From positions 186,001-250,000 of the forward strand of contig CANMMR010000003.1 in the NCBI GenBank assembly GCA_947499095.1: a stretch of 64,000 bases of DNA. Reading direction: 5' to 3'. Position 1 is the stretch's first letter. Each line of letters starts with the position of its first letter. Under the pieces are notes generated by a model, which was not told the DNA's origin, did not search any database, and saw only the letters and a program-made list of their open reading frames with translations. The DNA is from an uncultured Erythrobacter sp. (GTDB lineage Bacteria; Pseudomonadota; Alphaproteobacteria; Sphingomonadales; Sphingomonadaceae). Of the stretch, positions 8,473 to 17,595 are shown piece after piece. A program made the position numbers and the translations under genes.

Positions 8473-8952
8473 TCAGTTGAGTTCGTCGGGCGGAGCGACC
8501 GGGAACAGCAATGGCGCCACGGTGATGCCTTCGGCGACCATCTCCTCTGCTTCGTCCTTTGTCGCCTTGCCGTGGATCGGAGCCTCGTCGGTCTCGCCGT
8601 AATGCATGGAGCGGGCCTTGTCGGCGAAACTGTCGCCGACCCAGGTGCTCTTTTCAAGCGCCTTGGCCTGGGCTTTCGCCAGGATTTCCAGAGCTTGCTT
8701 GACTTCCGCCGGCAGTTCGCCGCGGATCATCGGCCTTGTTTCGTCGCCCGTCGGGTTGGCGTCTCGCGGCGCCTCGGTGCGATTGCCCTTCGCCGAAACC
8801 GCCGGGGCCATGGGGGCTTTACCGACTTCTCCGCTGCCGCATTCTGGGCAATTAAGAATGCCGCGCTCGCGTTGGCTGTCGTAGTCGGCGGACGAGCCGA
8901 ACCAGCCTTCGAAGCGATGGCCCTCGCTGCATGAGAGGTCATAAACGATCAT
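8473..8952 (-). CDS. DUF1178 family protein
   Basis: A 159-residue conserved alphaproteobacterial/betaproteobacterial protein. It starts with MIVYDLSCSEGHRFEGWF and has a zinc-ribbon-like pair of cysteine sites (C8 and CPECG at about 35-39), then a variable linker and a helical C-terminal region (about 78-130). Its function is not established. It is the last gene of the run grxC-amidohydrolase-DUF1178, nine bases after the amidohydrolase stop, an order found widely in alphaproteobacteria. Confidence 0.9.
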   Translation of the reverse strand: MIVYDLSCSEGHRFEGWFGSSADYDSQRERGILNCPECGSGEVGKAPMAPAVSAKGNRTEAPRDANPTGDETRPMIRGELPAEVKQALEILAKAQAKALEKSTWVGDSFADKARSMHYGETDEAPIHGKATKDEAEEMVAEGITVAPLLFPVAPPDELN

Positions 8953-8961
8953 GGTGGCAGC

Positions 8962-9780
8962 CTAAGAGGGTATCCGCCGACGATTTTCAAGGCTCGGGAC
9001 CTGTCGGCGGATTTCGGGGATCCGGGCCATGTCGAGATCGGCGAACGCCAACCCGGCCTCTTGGCCGCCCATGTCGAGCATGATTTCGCCCCACGGATCG
9101 ACCACAAGGCTGTGACCGTAGGTGCGGCGACCGTCGGCATGCTCGCCCACCTGCGCAGCAGCCACCACGAAGGCGCTCGCCTCGATGGCACGGGCGCGCT
9201 GCAGGACGTGCCAATGCGCCTCGCCGGTCGGAACGGTGAACGCCGCGGGGACCGCAATCGCATCGCAGCGGCGCTGGGCCAGGGCCTCGAACAGCGCAGG
9301 GAAGCGGATGTCGTAACACACGGTCAGACCTAGCCGTCCGAGCGGCGTCCCCTCGACCGTGACCACCTGATCTCCGGCGGCATAGGCTTTCGATTCCCGC
9401 CAGCTTTCTCCGGTCGAGAGGTTGACATCGAACATGTGTATCTTGTCGTAACGCGCCGCAATCGCGCCATCCGGGGCGATGACGAAGGCGCGATTGGCCC
9501 AGCGGCCGTCCCCGACGTCGACAGCCAGCGATCCGAGCGCAACCCACATGCCCGCCTTCGCTGTCGCGTTTTGCGCTGCGTCGAGCGCCGATGTCTTTGC
9601 CTCAGGCCTGATGTTCGCGGCTGCGCGTTTGCGGTCCCGGTCGAGCAGCCCCGACATCTCGGGCGTGAACAGCATTTCCGCGCCAGCATTACCCGCTTCG
9701 CGCACGGCTTCCGATATGCTGCGGGCGTTTTCATCCGGATCGATGCCGGATGTCATCTGAAGCAGGGCTATGCGCGTCAT
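8962..9780 (-). CDS. Carbon-nitrogen hydrolase (Nit1/deaminated glutathione amidase type)
   Basis: A 272-residue nitrilase-superfamily amidase. The Glu-Lys-Cys triad is visible: E in FTPEMSG (about 42), K in RYDKIHMFDV (about 115) and C in TVCYDIRFP (about 154). The close match of motifs such as HMFDV and the neighbouring glutaredoxin gene point to the Nit1-like repair enzymes that hydrolyse deaminated glutathione; the substrate assignment is inference. The ATG (9780-9778) follows the grxC stop with no gap, so the two are cotranscribed. Confidence 0.9.
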   Translation of the reverse strand: MTRIALLQMTSGIDPDENARSISEAVREAGNAGAEMLFTPEMSGLLDRDRKRAAANIRPEAKTSALDAAQNATAKAGMWVALGSLAVDVGDGRWANRAFVIAPDGAIAARYDKIHMFDVNLSTGESWRESKAYAAGDQVVTVEGTPLGRLGLTVCYDIRFPALFEALAQRRCDAIAVPAAFTVPTGEAHWHVLQRARAIEASAFVVAAAQVGEHADGRRTYGHSLVVDPWGEIMLDMGGQEAGLAFADLDMARIPEIRRQVPSLENRRRIPS

Positions 9781-10044
9781 TCAGCCTTCCAGGAGCGCAT
9801 CCAACTTGCCTTCGCGCTCGAGCGCGGCGAGCTCGTCGGAGCCGCCGACATGCGTGTCGCCGATGAAGATCTGCGGCACAGTGCGCGCATTGGGCGCTCG
9901 CTCGAGCATTTCGGCGCGCTTCGGGCCGCCCATGGTGATGTCGTGATCGGTGTAGTCGACTCCCTTCTCGTCGAGCAGGCGTTTGGCGCGAACGCAGTAT
10001 CCGCAGCCGAATTTCGTATAGATGGTAACGTCGGGGTGGCTCAT
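9781..10044 (-). CDS. grxC: Glutaredoxin 3
   Basis: An 87-residue dithiol glutaredoxin that reduces disulfides with glutathione in the cytoplasm. The active site is CGYC (about 14-17), with the cis-Pro motif TVPQIFI and the GGSDEL glutathione-binding turn. Length and order of motifs match GrxC. I chose the ATG at 10044 (MSHPDVTIYTK); the longer frame upstream has no family similarity and would run into the hsp20 control region. It is the first gene of the grxC-amidase-DUF1178 operon. Confidence 0.93.
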   Translation of the reverse strand: MSHPDVTIYTKFGCGYCVRAKRLLDEKGVDYTDHDITMGGPKRAEMLERAPNARTVPQIFIGDTHVGGSDELAALEREGKLDALLEG

Positions 10045-10089
10045 CGATGTCCTCGCAATCCGGCCCTGATCTAGCGCTCGCCCGGAAAT

Positions 10090-10119
10090 CTTGAAAGCGC
10101 TTTCACCGAACCTATGTTG
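10090..10119 (+). promoter_or_regulatory. RpoH-type heat-shock promoter of hsp20
   Basis: CTTGAAA (10090-10096) and CCTATGTTG (10111-10119) are separated so that CTTG is followed by 17 bases and then CCTAT. As I recall it, this is the alphaproteobacterial RpoH pattern (CTTG-N17-CyTATnT). It lies about 85 bases upstream of the hsp20 start, leaving room for the thermometer RNA. Confidence 0.6.
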
Positions 10120-10122
10120 ATC

Positions 10123-10203
10123 GTGTCGCCACGGATCGTGGCGGCGACGGGGTGCCAAGAAGGGCCCCGCCTATATGAATCGCTCAGAAGAGGATTTGTT
10201 CAA
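10123..10203 (+). promoter_or_regulatory. ROSE-like RNA thermometer in the hsp20 leader
   Basis: The leader has a first hairpin CGCCAC/GTGGCG (about 10128-10144). The hairpin next to the start codon is AAUC(G)CUC (10178-10185), loop AGAA, GAGGAUU (10190-10196). It buries the ribosome binding site AGAGGA, with G10182 bulged opposite it. The UCGCU-AGGA pairing with one bulged G is the hallmark of the ROSE class that controls small heat-shock genes. The fold was worked out by hand. Confidence 0.65.
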
Positions 10204-10674
10204 ATGAATCGTATGGATATGACCCAGTATCGTCGTTCGACCGTCGGTTTCGACCGTCTTTTCGACCTGATGGAGCGCCAGGCACGCAATGCCGGCGGCG
10301 ACAATTATCCTCCTTTCAACATCGAGCGTCGCGGCGAGGACGAATACCGCATTACTTTGGCGGTAGCCGGATTCCGGCCCGGCGATCTCGATATTACGGC
10401 TCAGCAAAATTTGCTCGTCGTTCAGGGCCGTAAGCGCGATGAGGAAGCCGACGGAGAAATGCTGCATGTCGGCATCGCCAATCGCGGTTTCGAACGTCGC
10501 TTCGAACTGGCCGATTATGTCCGCGTAGAGAACGCCGACCTGGCCGACGGCCTGCTGATCATCGATCTGCTGCGCGAAGTACCCGATGCGATGAAGCCGA
10601 AGAAGATCGCGATCGGCGGACAGAAGCCGCTCGAAATCGTCAAGGATGACGAGGACGATAGCGCCGCTGCCTGA
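10204..10674 (+). CDS. ibpA: Small heat-shock protein (Hsp20/IbpA family)
   Basis: A 156-residue ATP-independent chaperone that holds unfolding proteins. An alpha-crystallin domain covers about 35-125 (FNIERRGEDEYRITLAVAGF near its start, then ...FERRFELADYV and the short DGLLIIDL strand), followed by a charged C-terminal tail. The ATG at 10204 is preceded by AGAGGA and gives a normal N-terminus (MNRMDMTQYRR); the frame extends further upstream only by chance. Expression is probably controlled twice: by an RpoH-type promoter and by a ROSE-like hairpin. A GC-rich hairpin follows the gene. Confidence 0.93.
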   Translation: MNRMDMTQYRRSTVGFDRLFDLMERQARNAGGDNYPPFNIERRGEDEYRITLAVAGFRPGDLDITAQQNLLVVQGRKRDEEADGEMLHVGIANRGFERRFELADYVRVENADLADGLLIIDLLREVPDAMKPKKIAIGGQKPLEIVKDDEDDSAAA

Positions 10675-11007
10675 TCCGCGCTCAATTCTAAAAATTGCTG
10701 ATCAAACGTTTAGGGGGCGGAACGAAAGTTCCGCCCCCGCGACGTTGAACGCCGCCTTACCTCGAAATCGGCCGTCCGGGTCGCAGAAGACAGCCGTCTT
10801 CGAGAAAAGCCCCACCGCATGGCGGCACCGCAAGTATCTCGAATTGCCGCGATATTCTCTGCGACAACGAATGTAGTCTGCACCAGATACATCAAAAGAT
10901 AAACCCGAAATTCCGCAGAAATTCGAGGTTTGTCGCGTCTATACAAACATCGAAATTATCGGCGCAACGATTTCAACGACTTGCCGATTCGTATAGCGCG
11001 AAAAGTT
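10675..11007. other. Intergenic region between hsp20 and pyrG
   Basis: This is a 333-base gap with no supportable protein gene. It holds the strong hairpin at 10713-10738 and a smaller one, GAAGAC-AGCC-GTCTTC, at 10786-10801. The part after about 10850 is richer in A and T than the neighbouring genes. A small RNA cannot be excluded. Confidence 0.5.
10713..10738. terminator. GC-rich hairpin between convergent hsp20 and pyrG
   Basis: A perfect 11-bp inverted repeat GGGGGCGGAAC / GTTCCGCCCCC with a GAAA loop lies 39 bases after hsp20, in the gap where hsp20 and pyrG converge. No T tract follows on either strand, so it is at best a weak intrinsic terminator; it could also protect an RNA 3' end. 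Confidence 0.45.
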
Positions 11008-12642
11008 TCAGACGAGCCGCGCCTGTTCTAGCGCAGCGCCGATAAATCCGGCGAAAAGCGGGTGCGGATCGAAGGGTTTGGACTTGAGCTCCGGGTGGAA
11101 CTGCACGCCCACGAACCACGGATGGTCAGGACGCTCGACGATTTCGGGCAGCAGGCCATCGGGGGACATGCCGGAGAAGATCAATCCCTGCTTTTCGAGC
11201 GGCTCGATATAGGCTCCGTTGACCTCGTAACGGTGTCGGTGCCGCTCGGAGATGTCGCTCGCGCCGCCGTAGATAGTCGACACGTGACTATTCGCAGCAA
11301 GCTTGGCCTCATAAGCGCCCAGGCGCATGGTGCCGCCGAGATCGCCACCCGCTTCGCGAGTCTGGAGCCCCTCTTCGGTCATCCACTCGGTGATGATGCC
11401 GACGACCGGTTCGGATGTTTCGCCGAATTCGGTCGAGCTGGCCTCGCCGAAGCCCGCAGAGCGCGCACCTTCGATGCAGGCCATCTGCATGCCCAGGCAT
11501 ATCCCGAAGAACGGCACCTTTCGCTCACGCGCGAAGCGCACGCTCGCGATCTTGCCTTCCGACCCGCGCTCGCCGAATCCGCCGGGTACGAGAATGCCGT
11601 GCATCGGTTCGAGCTGCGCTGCGATGTCGCTGTCGCCCTGCTCGAAGACTTCCGCGTCGATCCACTTGATGTTGACCTTGACGCGATGCGCCATGCCGCC
11701 GTGGATCAGCGCTTCGTTGAGCGACTTGTAAGCGTCCTGCAGGCCGACATACTTGCCCACTACGCCGATCGTCACTTCGCCTTCGGGGTTCGAGTGGCGA
11801 TCGACCACATCGTACCAGCGCGACAGGTCCGGGTCGGGCGCATCGGTGATACCGAAACCGCGCAGCACCTCTGTGTCGAGGCCTTCGCCATGGTATTGTA
11901 GCGGAACGGAATAGATCGACGGCGCATCCAGCGCCGGGATGACCGCTTCCTTGCGGACATTACAGAAATTGGCGATTTTCTGCCGCTCGCTGTCCGGGAT
12001 CGGATGCTCGGCGCGGCAGAGCAACACGTCTGGCTTGATGCCGAGGCTGGCAAGTTCGCGCACAGAGTGCTGGGTGGGCTTGGTCTTCAGCTCACCTGCA
12101 GCGGCGATATAGGGGACGAGCGTCACATGGACACTGAGCGACTGCATCGGCTCCAGCTCGTTCCTGAGCTGGCGGATGGCTTCCATGAATGGCAGGCTCT
12201 CGATATCGCCTACTGTACCGCCGATCTCGCACAGGATGAAATCGTGGTCCCCCTGGTCGGCGAGCGCGAATTCCTTGATCGCATCGGTGACATGCGGGAC
12301 CACCTGCACGGTCGCGCCGAGATAGTCCCCACGGCGCTCCTTGGCGATGATCTGCTGGTAGACGCGGCCCGAGGTGACATTGTCGCCCTGGTGCGCCGAA
12401 ACGCCCGTGAAGCGCTCGTAATGTCCCAGGTCGAGGTCGGTCTCAGCCCCGTCGTCGGTCACATAGACCTCGCCATGCTGATACGGGCTCATCGTGCCCG
12501 GATCGACGTTGAGATAGGGATCGAACTTACGGATGCGGACCTTGTAGCCGCGCGCCTGCAAAAGGGCAGCAAGCGATGCTGCCATGAGACCTTTGCCGAG
12601 CGAGGAGACCACGCCGCCGGTGATGAAAATATACCGCGCCAT
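11008..12642 (-). CDS. pyrG: CTP synthase
   Basis: Amidates UTP to CTP using glutamine and ATP. The protein has 544 residues, the normal length. The N-terminal synthetase domain starts [18 protein letters not shown] with the P-loop-like [11 protein letters not shown]. The C-terminal class I glutamine amidotransferase domain has the nucleophile cysteine in [10 protein letters not shown] and His/Glu in FHPE near the C-terminus. It starts the leftward order secG-pyrG that sits beside tpiA, a layout shared by many alphaproteobacteria. There are 103 bases between secG and pyrG. Confidence 0.97.
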   Translation of the reverse strand: MARYIFITGGVVSSLGKGLMAASLAALLQARGYKVRIRKFDPYLNVDPGTMSPYQHGEVYVTDDGAETDLDLGHYERFTGVSAHQGDNVTSGRVYQQIIAKERRGDYLGATVQVVPHVTDAIKEFALADQGDHDFILCEIGGTVGDIESLPFMEAIRQLRNELEPMQSLSVHVTLVPYIAAAGELKTKPTQHSVRELASLGIKPDVLLCRAEHPIPDSERQKIANFCNVRKEAVIPALDAPSIYSVPLQYHGEGLDTEVLRGFGITDAPDPDLSRWYDVVDRHSNPEGEVTIGVVGKYVGLQDAYKSLNEALIHGGMAHRVKVNIKWIDAEVFEQGDSDIAAQLEPMHGILVPGGFGERGSEGKIASVRFARERKVPFFGICLGMQMACIEGARSAGFGEASSTEFGETSEPVVGIITEWMTEEGLQTREAGGDLGGTMRLGAYEAKLAANSHVSTIYGGASDISERHRHRYEVNGAYIEPLEKQGLIFSGMSPDGLLPEIVERPDHPWFVGVQFHPELKSKPFDPHPLFAGFIGAALEQARLV

Positions 12643-12745
12643 GGGAGTCGGGCCTTAAGCTGAGGATCGGAGTCGGTGCAAGCGCAAAGCCGTGCGATTG
12701 CGCGGCTCGTACCGCGCAATCCACAATTTCACGATCTGGGTTTGT

Positions 12746-13102
12746 TTATTCGGTCGAGCTGGCCAGCGGATCGTCGCTGACAGGTGCAGCATCACCGGTC
12801 GTTGCCGGACCGAGCGGATCGGCGGGTACTGCGGGAGTGACATTGCGGTCAAGCGTCGATTCGAGGGAATCCGCGCTGGTCGTTTCGACGGCGACCGCCG
12901 CCAGTACGATCGACAGGACCACAAAGAGCACTGCAAGCCACTTGGTCGACCGGGTCAGGAAGTCCGCTGCACCGCGAGCACTGAGCATGCCGGAAGGGCT
13001 GCCCCCGATACCCAGCCCGCCCCCTTCGGAGCGTTGCATCAGGATCACGCCAACGAGCACGGCGGCAACGATGGCCTGGAGGACGGTGAGAAACAGGAAC
13101 AT
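12746..13102 (-). CDS. secG: Preprotein translocase subunit SecG
   Basis: A 118-residue inner-membrane SecYEG subunit. There are two hydrophobic segments (about 2-22 and 52-72), with the SecG signature between them (VILMQRSEGGGLGIGG) and LSARGAADFLTRSTKW before the second. The C-terminal tail is long, acidic and rich in proline and alanine, as is usual in alphaproteobacteria. I chose ATG 13102 (MFLFLTVLQ); an earlier in-frame codon adds 13 residues before the membrane helix without family support. It lies between tpiA and pyrG on the same strand. Confidence 0.93.
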   Translation of the reverse strand: MFLFLTVLQAIVAAVLVGVILMQRSEGGGLGIGGSPSGMLSARGAADFLTRSTKWLAVLFVVLSIVLAAVAVETTSADSLESTLDRNVTPAVPADPLGPATTGDAAPVSDDPLASSTE

Positions 13103-13189
13103 GACTTCGGGTACTCTTCGGTAGAAATGTGCGGCCCGCATCTAGGCTCGCAGGCTGCAAACGGCAAGTGCGCCTGGTTCGCGCGGAGT

Positions 13190-13951
13190 TCAGGCGTCCT
13201 CGGTTTCCGACGCTGCCACGACGATGCCGAGGAAGCTTTCCGCGCTCAAGCTCGCGCCGCCGACGAGGGCCCCGCCCACTTCGGGCAGCGAGAGGATCTC
13301 CTTCGCGTTCTCGGGCTTCACCGAGCCACCGTAGAGAATGCGAACGTCTGCCGATGCTTCGGCCCCGTAAGTCTCGTCGAGCAGTCCGCGGATCGCCTTG
13401 TGCATCCCTTCGATATCCGCGGAGGTCGCCGTGCGACCGGTGCCGATCGCCCAGATCGGTTCGTAGGCGATCGTCAGGCGCTCGGCAGGATCCTCGAACG
13501 AACCGAGCGCAGACTTGATCTGGCCGAGGACGAAAGCTTCGGCATCGCCCGCATCACGGGTCTCGAGGGATTCGCCGCAACACAGGATCACGCGCAATCC
13601 GGCCTCGATCGCCGAATCGATCTTCGCGTTGATTAATTCGTTCGTCTCGCCGTGGTCCTGCCGCCGCTCGCTATGGCCGACGATCACGAACTTCGCCCCG
13701 GCATCGGCCACCATCGCGGCATTGATATCGCCCGTATGCGGACCCTCGGCTCCGGGATGACAGTCCTGCGCGCCGACGCCGATCTGCTCGGCCTCGCGAT
13801 GAACCGCGTGAATCAGCGTGTATGGAGGTGCGACCGCGACCTCCACCTTCATGTAGCGTTGTGCGGCACGATCGATGGCGCGTGCTTCTGAAAGCATCGC
13901 CCGTGTGCCGAACATCTTCCAGTTTCCAACGATATAGGGCCGTTCGGCCAT
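13190..13951 (-). CDS. tpiA: Triosephosphate isomerase
   Basis: Interconverts dihydroxyacetone phosphate and glyceraldehyde 3-phosphate. The 253-residue protein shows NWKM near the N-terminus (catalytic Lys), the catalytic His in IVGHSERR and the catalytic Glu in AYEPIWAIGTG, then the phosphate-binding GG motifs (ILYGGSVKPEN, GALVGGASL). It is divergent from ppiD with about 200 bases between them, and lies upstream of secG. Confidence 0.97.
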   Translation of the reverse strand: MAERPYIVGNWKMFGTRAMLSEARAIDRAAQRYMKVEVAVAPPYTLIHAVHREAEQIGVGAQDCHPGAEGPHTGDINAAMVADAGAKFVIVGHSERRQDHGETNELINAKIDSAIEAGLRVILCCGESLETRDAGDAEAFVLGQIKSALGSFEDPAERLTIAYEPIWAIGTGRTATSADIEGMHKAIRGLLDETYGAEASADVRILYGGSVKPENAKEILSLPEVGGALVGGASLSAESFLGIVVAASETEDA

Positions 13952-14153
13952 TGCGATTTCCTGCGAAGAGTGGATGATTGGCCGCTCGCTATAGGAGCGT
14001 TGTGTTGCGCCCCGCTAGACAAGCTTTCTTCGCGCGTCAAAACCCTTTGCAACCTGTTGCGGCGAGGTCGCAGGGGGGATAAAGGCTGCCGCCAAGGGCG
14101 ACCGCTCGCTGCGGAAGCCATCGATCCACGTCTATTCGGGACCGCCCGCACAC

Positions 14154-16088
14154 ATGCTCACTTTCTTTCGCAATATCTTCAAGACCAAGATCGGCCTTGC
14201 CTTCGCGCTCGCCTTTCTCGGACTGATCGCGCTCGCCTTTGCCAGCGCGGACGTCTCGAGCACCGGCACCTTCGGCGGTGTCGCAGGGGGTGACCGAGTG
14301 GCCGTGGTGGGCAGCGAGAAGATCGGGACCGCCGATCTGGTGCAGGCTGCGAACAACGGCCTCGATCGCGTCAGGCAGGAAAATCCGACGCTGTCGATGG
14401 AAGGCTTTCTTGCGCAAAATGGCCTGGAACGCTCGCTCGATGCCCTGATCGATCGCTTCGCAATCCGTGCCTATGCCGAGAAATACGGTATCCGGGCGGG
14501 CGCCAATCTGGTGAACAGCGAAATCCGCATGCTCCCGGCATTCCGCGGAGCCGACGGCAATTTTAGCGAAGACGTTTATCGTCAGGCGCTCGCGCAGGCG
14601 CGTATTTCCGATGCTCAAGCGCGTGAGGATTTCGGCACTGGCCTGCTGTCGCAGCAACTCTTCGTACCGGCGACTTTCGGCGCGACCGTGCCGGACAAGC
14701 TTGCCTATCGCTACGCCCAGCTGCTGAAAGAGCGTCGGCAAGGTATGATCGCTTTGCTTCCGTCCGCCAGTTTCGCGCCGACCGGCGATCCTTCCGACGC
14801 GACGCTCAGGGCCTATTACGAATCCAACGGTGCCGACTTCATCCGGCCCGAACGCCGCGTCGTGCGGTTCGCAACGTTCGACAGCAGTGCGCTTGGCGAT
14901 CGGATCGAACCGACCGAGGCAGAAATCGCCGAACGATATGAAGCCGACCGCGAACAGTATGCGGCGAGCGAAACGCGCGACGTCACTCAGCTCATCGTAC
15001 CGACACAGGCCGCGGCCAATTCCTTGCGCGAGCGTATCGCGGGCGGTGCAAGCTTCGATGCCGTGGCGCGCGAGGCCGGGCTGCGTTCGACGCCATTGAC
15101 CGGACTCGATCGCGAGGCACTGACCTCGCAAGCCTCCGAAGCCGTTGCCGCAGCATATTTCTCGGCCGGAGAGGGCGCGATCACGCAGCCGGCGCGAAGC
15201 CCACTTGGCTGGCACATCGCACGGATCGATAACGTCGAAACGCGAGCGGCACGGACGCTCGCACAGGTTCGCGACGAGGTTGCCGCGACCGTGCGCGAGG
15301 AGAAGCGCGTTCAGGGGCTCGCCGACCTCGCCAATGAAATCGACGATCAGCTGGCCGATGGTGCCACCTTGCGTGAGGTGAGCGAGGAGCTCGATCTCGA
15401 GCTGACGACCACGCGCCCCGCCATTGCCAATGGCCGCATCTACCAGACGCAGGAAACTCTTCCCGACGTGCTTGCGCCCGCTTTGCAGACCATCTTCCAG
15501 ATGGACGAGGAAGAGCCCGAAATTGCTCCTCTCGAAGGCGGGCAGACCTACCTCGTTTACGAGGTGGCCCAGATCACAGCATCGGCCAAGGCCCCCCTCG
15601 CCGAGATAACGGATCGCGTCGAGGCGAACTGGCGCATTTCGGAAGGCCTGAAGCGCGCCCAAGCCGCTGCCGACCGGGTGACGAAGCGCGTTCGTGGGGG
15701 CGCATCGCTTGCCGCCGCCGTCGCGGAGGAAGAGACGAACCTGCCCGCACCCGAGAGCGTCGATCTGACGCGCGAGCAACTTGCCGCCCAGCGCGAACGC
15801 CGCATTCCGCCGCCGCTCGCCCTGCTCTTCAGCATGGCCGAAGGCACCACCAAGAAGCTCGAAGCTGCGCAGAAGATCGGATTCTTCGTCGTCAACCTGG
15901 AAGATATCAGCATGGACGATATCGCCGAGGACGATCCGATGATCGCACAGGCAAAGTCCCAGCTCGGCCCGGTGATCGGCGAAGAATATGCCGATCAGCT
16001 GCGGCTTGCGATGCGGGAAGAGCTCGGCGTAGAGCGCAACGACGACGCGATCGAAGCCGTACGTCGCCAGCTGCTTGGCACGAACTGA
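14154..16088 (+). CDS. ppiD: PpiD-like periplasmic folding chaperone (SurA_N/parvulin)
   Basis: A 644-residue inner-membrane-anchored chaperone that helps outer-membrane and secreted proteins leave the Sec translocon. It has one transmembrane helix (about 13-33) after a short basic stretch (FFRNIFKTKIG), a SurA_N-like domain (about 40-160), and a parvulin-like domain whose end is seen in ARSPLGWHIARID (about 345), with a long helical C-terminal part. The cis-trans isomerase may be weak, as in other PpiD proteins. It overlaps trpE by 14 bases and so leads the trp run, an arrangement common in sphingomonads. Confidence 0.9.
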   Translation: MLTFFRNIFKTKIGLAFALAFLGLIALAFASADVSSTGTFGGVAGGDRVAVVGSEKIGTADLVQAANNGLDRVRQENPTLSMEGFLAQNGLERSLDALIDRFAIRAYAEKYGIRAGANLVNSEIRMLPAFRGADGNFSEDVYRQALAQARISDAQAREDFGTGLLSQQLFVPATFGATVPDKLAYRYAQLLKERRQGMIALLPSASFAPTGDPSDATLRAYYESNGADFIRPERRVVRFATFDSSALGDRIEPTEAEIAERYEADREQYAASETRDVTQLIVPTQAAANSLRERIAGGASFDAVAREAGLRSTPLTGLDREALTSQASEAVAAAYFSAGEGAITQPARSPLGWHIARIDNVETRAARTLAQVRDEVAATVREEKRVQGLADLANEIDDQLADGATLREVSEELDLELTTTRPAIANGRIYQTQETLPDVLAPALQTIFQMDEEEPEIAPLEGGQTYLVYEVAQITASAKAPLAEITDRVEANWRISEGLKRAQAAADRVTKRVRGGASLAAAVAEEETNLPAPESVDLTREQLAAQRERRIPPPLALLFSMAEGTTKKLEAAQKIGFFVVNLEDISMDDIAEDDPMIAQAKSQLGPVIGEEYADQLRLAMREELGVERNDDAIEAVRRQLLGTN

Positions 16089-17595
16089 GACGCCCTTGTT
16101 CACCGCTCTCGAAGGCCTCGACCAGGCGCGCACCGAGCTGGGCGAGGGTCGCCCCGCGCTGGTCTGGCGCAGCATCGTAGCCGATACCGAAACGCCGGTC
16201 AGCGCGGCGCTCAAGCTGTTCGAGGAAGGGCGCGGCGATTTCGTACTCGAGTCGGTCGAGGGTGGCGAAACACGCGGGCGCTATAGCCTGATCGGTATCG
16301 CGCCAGATTTGGTGTTCCGCGCGCGTGGTGACGAGGCGGAAATCAACCGCGACTGGCAGACGGATCGCGACGCTTTCGTTCCGTGCGGGTGCGGCGCGCT
16401 GGATGCGCTGCGCGCGCTGGCTAAAAACTGCCAGTGCGCGACGCCCGCAGAACTTCCGCCCGCCCTCGCCTGCCTCGTCGGCTATTTCGGTTACGAGACA
16501 ATCGGCCTGGTCGAGAAGCTCCCGCGTGCTCCGGAGAGCGACGTCAATTTGCCGGACATGCTCTTCGTCCGCCCCACAGTGATCCTCGTCTTCGACCGGC
16601 TCAGCGACACGTTGTTCTGTATTGCACCGGTCTGGCCTGACGGATCGCTCGACATGGCGCAAGAGCGGATCGACGAAGTTCTGCGCAAGCTGTCACTGCC
16701 TCTCACGAAGTCTGCCGACCGGTATCCCGACCATGTCGAACCACAGCTCACCTCGACTATCGAGGCGGACGATTACCAGGCAATGGTCTTGCGCGCGAAA
16801 GATTACATCGCGGCCGGCGACATATTCCAGGTCGTTCTCTCGCAACGCTTTACGTCGCCTTTCGAGCTGCCGCCCATGGCGCTCTATCGTTCGCTCCGGC
16901 GCATCAACCCGTCTCCCTTCCTCTACTTCCTCGACCTTCCCGGCTTCGCCGTGGTCGGCTCGAGCCCGGAAATCCTCGTGCGGGTGCGCGAAGGCGAGGT
17001 TACGATCCGACCGATCGCCGGCACCCGGCCGCGCGGCGCAACCCAGGAGGCGGATCGGCTCGCCGAGAAATCGCTTCTGGCCGACCCGAAGGAGCGCGCA
17101 GAACACTTGATGTTGCTCGATCTCGGGCGCAACGACGCAGGACGCGTGGCGGACGCCGGCAGCGTCGAGGTCACGGAGAGTTTTACGGTCGAACGGTACA
17201 GCCACGTCATGCATATCGTCAGCAACGTCGTCGCCCGCCTAACCGAGGGCAAGGACGCGCTAGATGCGCTGTTTGCCGGGTTTCCGGCAGGTACCGTCAG
17301 CGGTGCGCCCAAGGTGCGCGCCTGCGAGATTATCGCCGAGCTGGAACCTGCAACGCGCGGCCCCTATGCGGGCGGCGTCGGCTATTTCGCGCCGGACGGA
17401 TCGGTCGACAGCTGCATTGTCCTGCGCACCGCCGTGGTGAAAGATGGGATCATGCATGTGCAGGCCGGGGCGGGCATCGTGGCGGATAGCGATCCAGCCT
17501 ATGAACAGCGCGAATGCGAAGCCAAGGCCGGCGCCCTGCTCGCCGCGGCAAAGGACGCAGTGCGGCTCGCAAACGAAGCGGGATACGGCCAGTGA
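16075..17595 (+). CDS. trpE: Anthranilate synthase component I
   Basis: Chorismate plus ammonia to anthranilate, the first step of tryptophan synthesis; it works with TrpG. The protein has 506 residues. The N-terminal part has the ESVEGGETRGRYSLIG region involved in tryptophan feedback. The C-terminal chorismate-binding domain shows GDIFQVVLSQRF, PSPFLYFL, the IAGTRPRG motif and HLMLLDLGRND. The start codon is uncertain: TTG 16075 overlaps ppiD, TTG 16096 is the next choice, and neither has a clear ribosome binding site. The stop overlaps a GTG start of the next gene. Confidence 0.94.
   Translation: MARTETPLFTALEGLDQARTELGEGRPALVWRSIVADTETPVSAALKLFEEGRGDFVLESVEGGETRGRYSLIGIAPDLVFRARGDEAEINRDWQTDRDAFVPCGCGALDALRALAKNCQCATPAELPPALACLVGYFGYETIGLVEKLPRAPESDVNLPDMLFVRPTVILVFDRLSDTLFCIAPVWPDGSLDMAQERIDEVLRKLSLPLTKSADRYPDHVEPQLTSTIEADDYQAMVLRAKDYIAAGDIFQVVLSQRFTSPFELPPMALYRSLRRINPSPFLYFLDLPGFAVVGSSPEILVRVREGEVTIRPIAGTRPRGATQEADRLAEKSLLADPKERAEHLMLLDLGRNDAGRVADAGSVEVTESFTVERYSHVMHIVSNVVARLTEGKDALDALFAGFPAGTVSGAPKVRACEIIAELEPATRGPYAGGVGYFAPDGSVDSCIVLRTAVVKDGIMHVQAGAGIVADSDPAYEQRECEAKAGALLAAAKDAVRLANEAGYGQ

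Noticed and set aside
10713-10738. REP-like or mobile repeat element at the hsp20-pyrG gap
   Set aside because: Only a single copy was noticed in the window; a terminator or RNA end is the simpler explanation.
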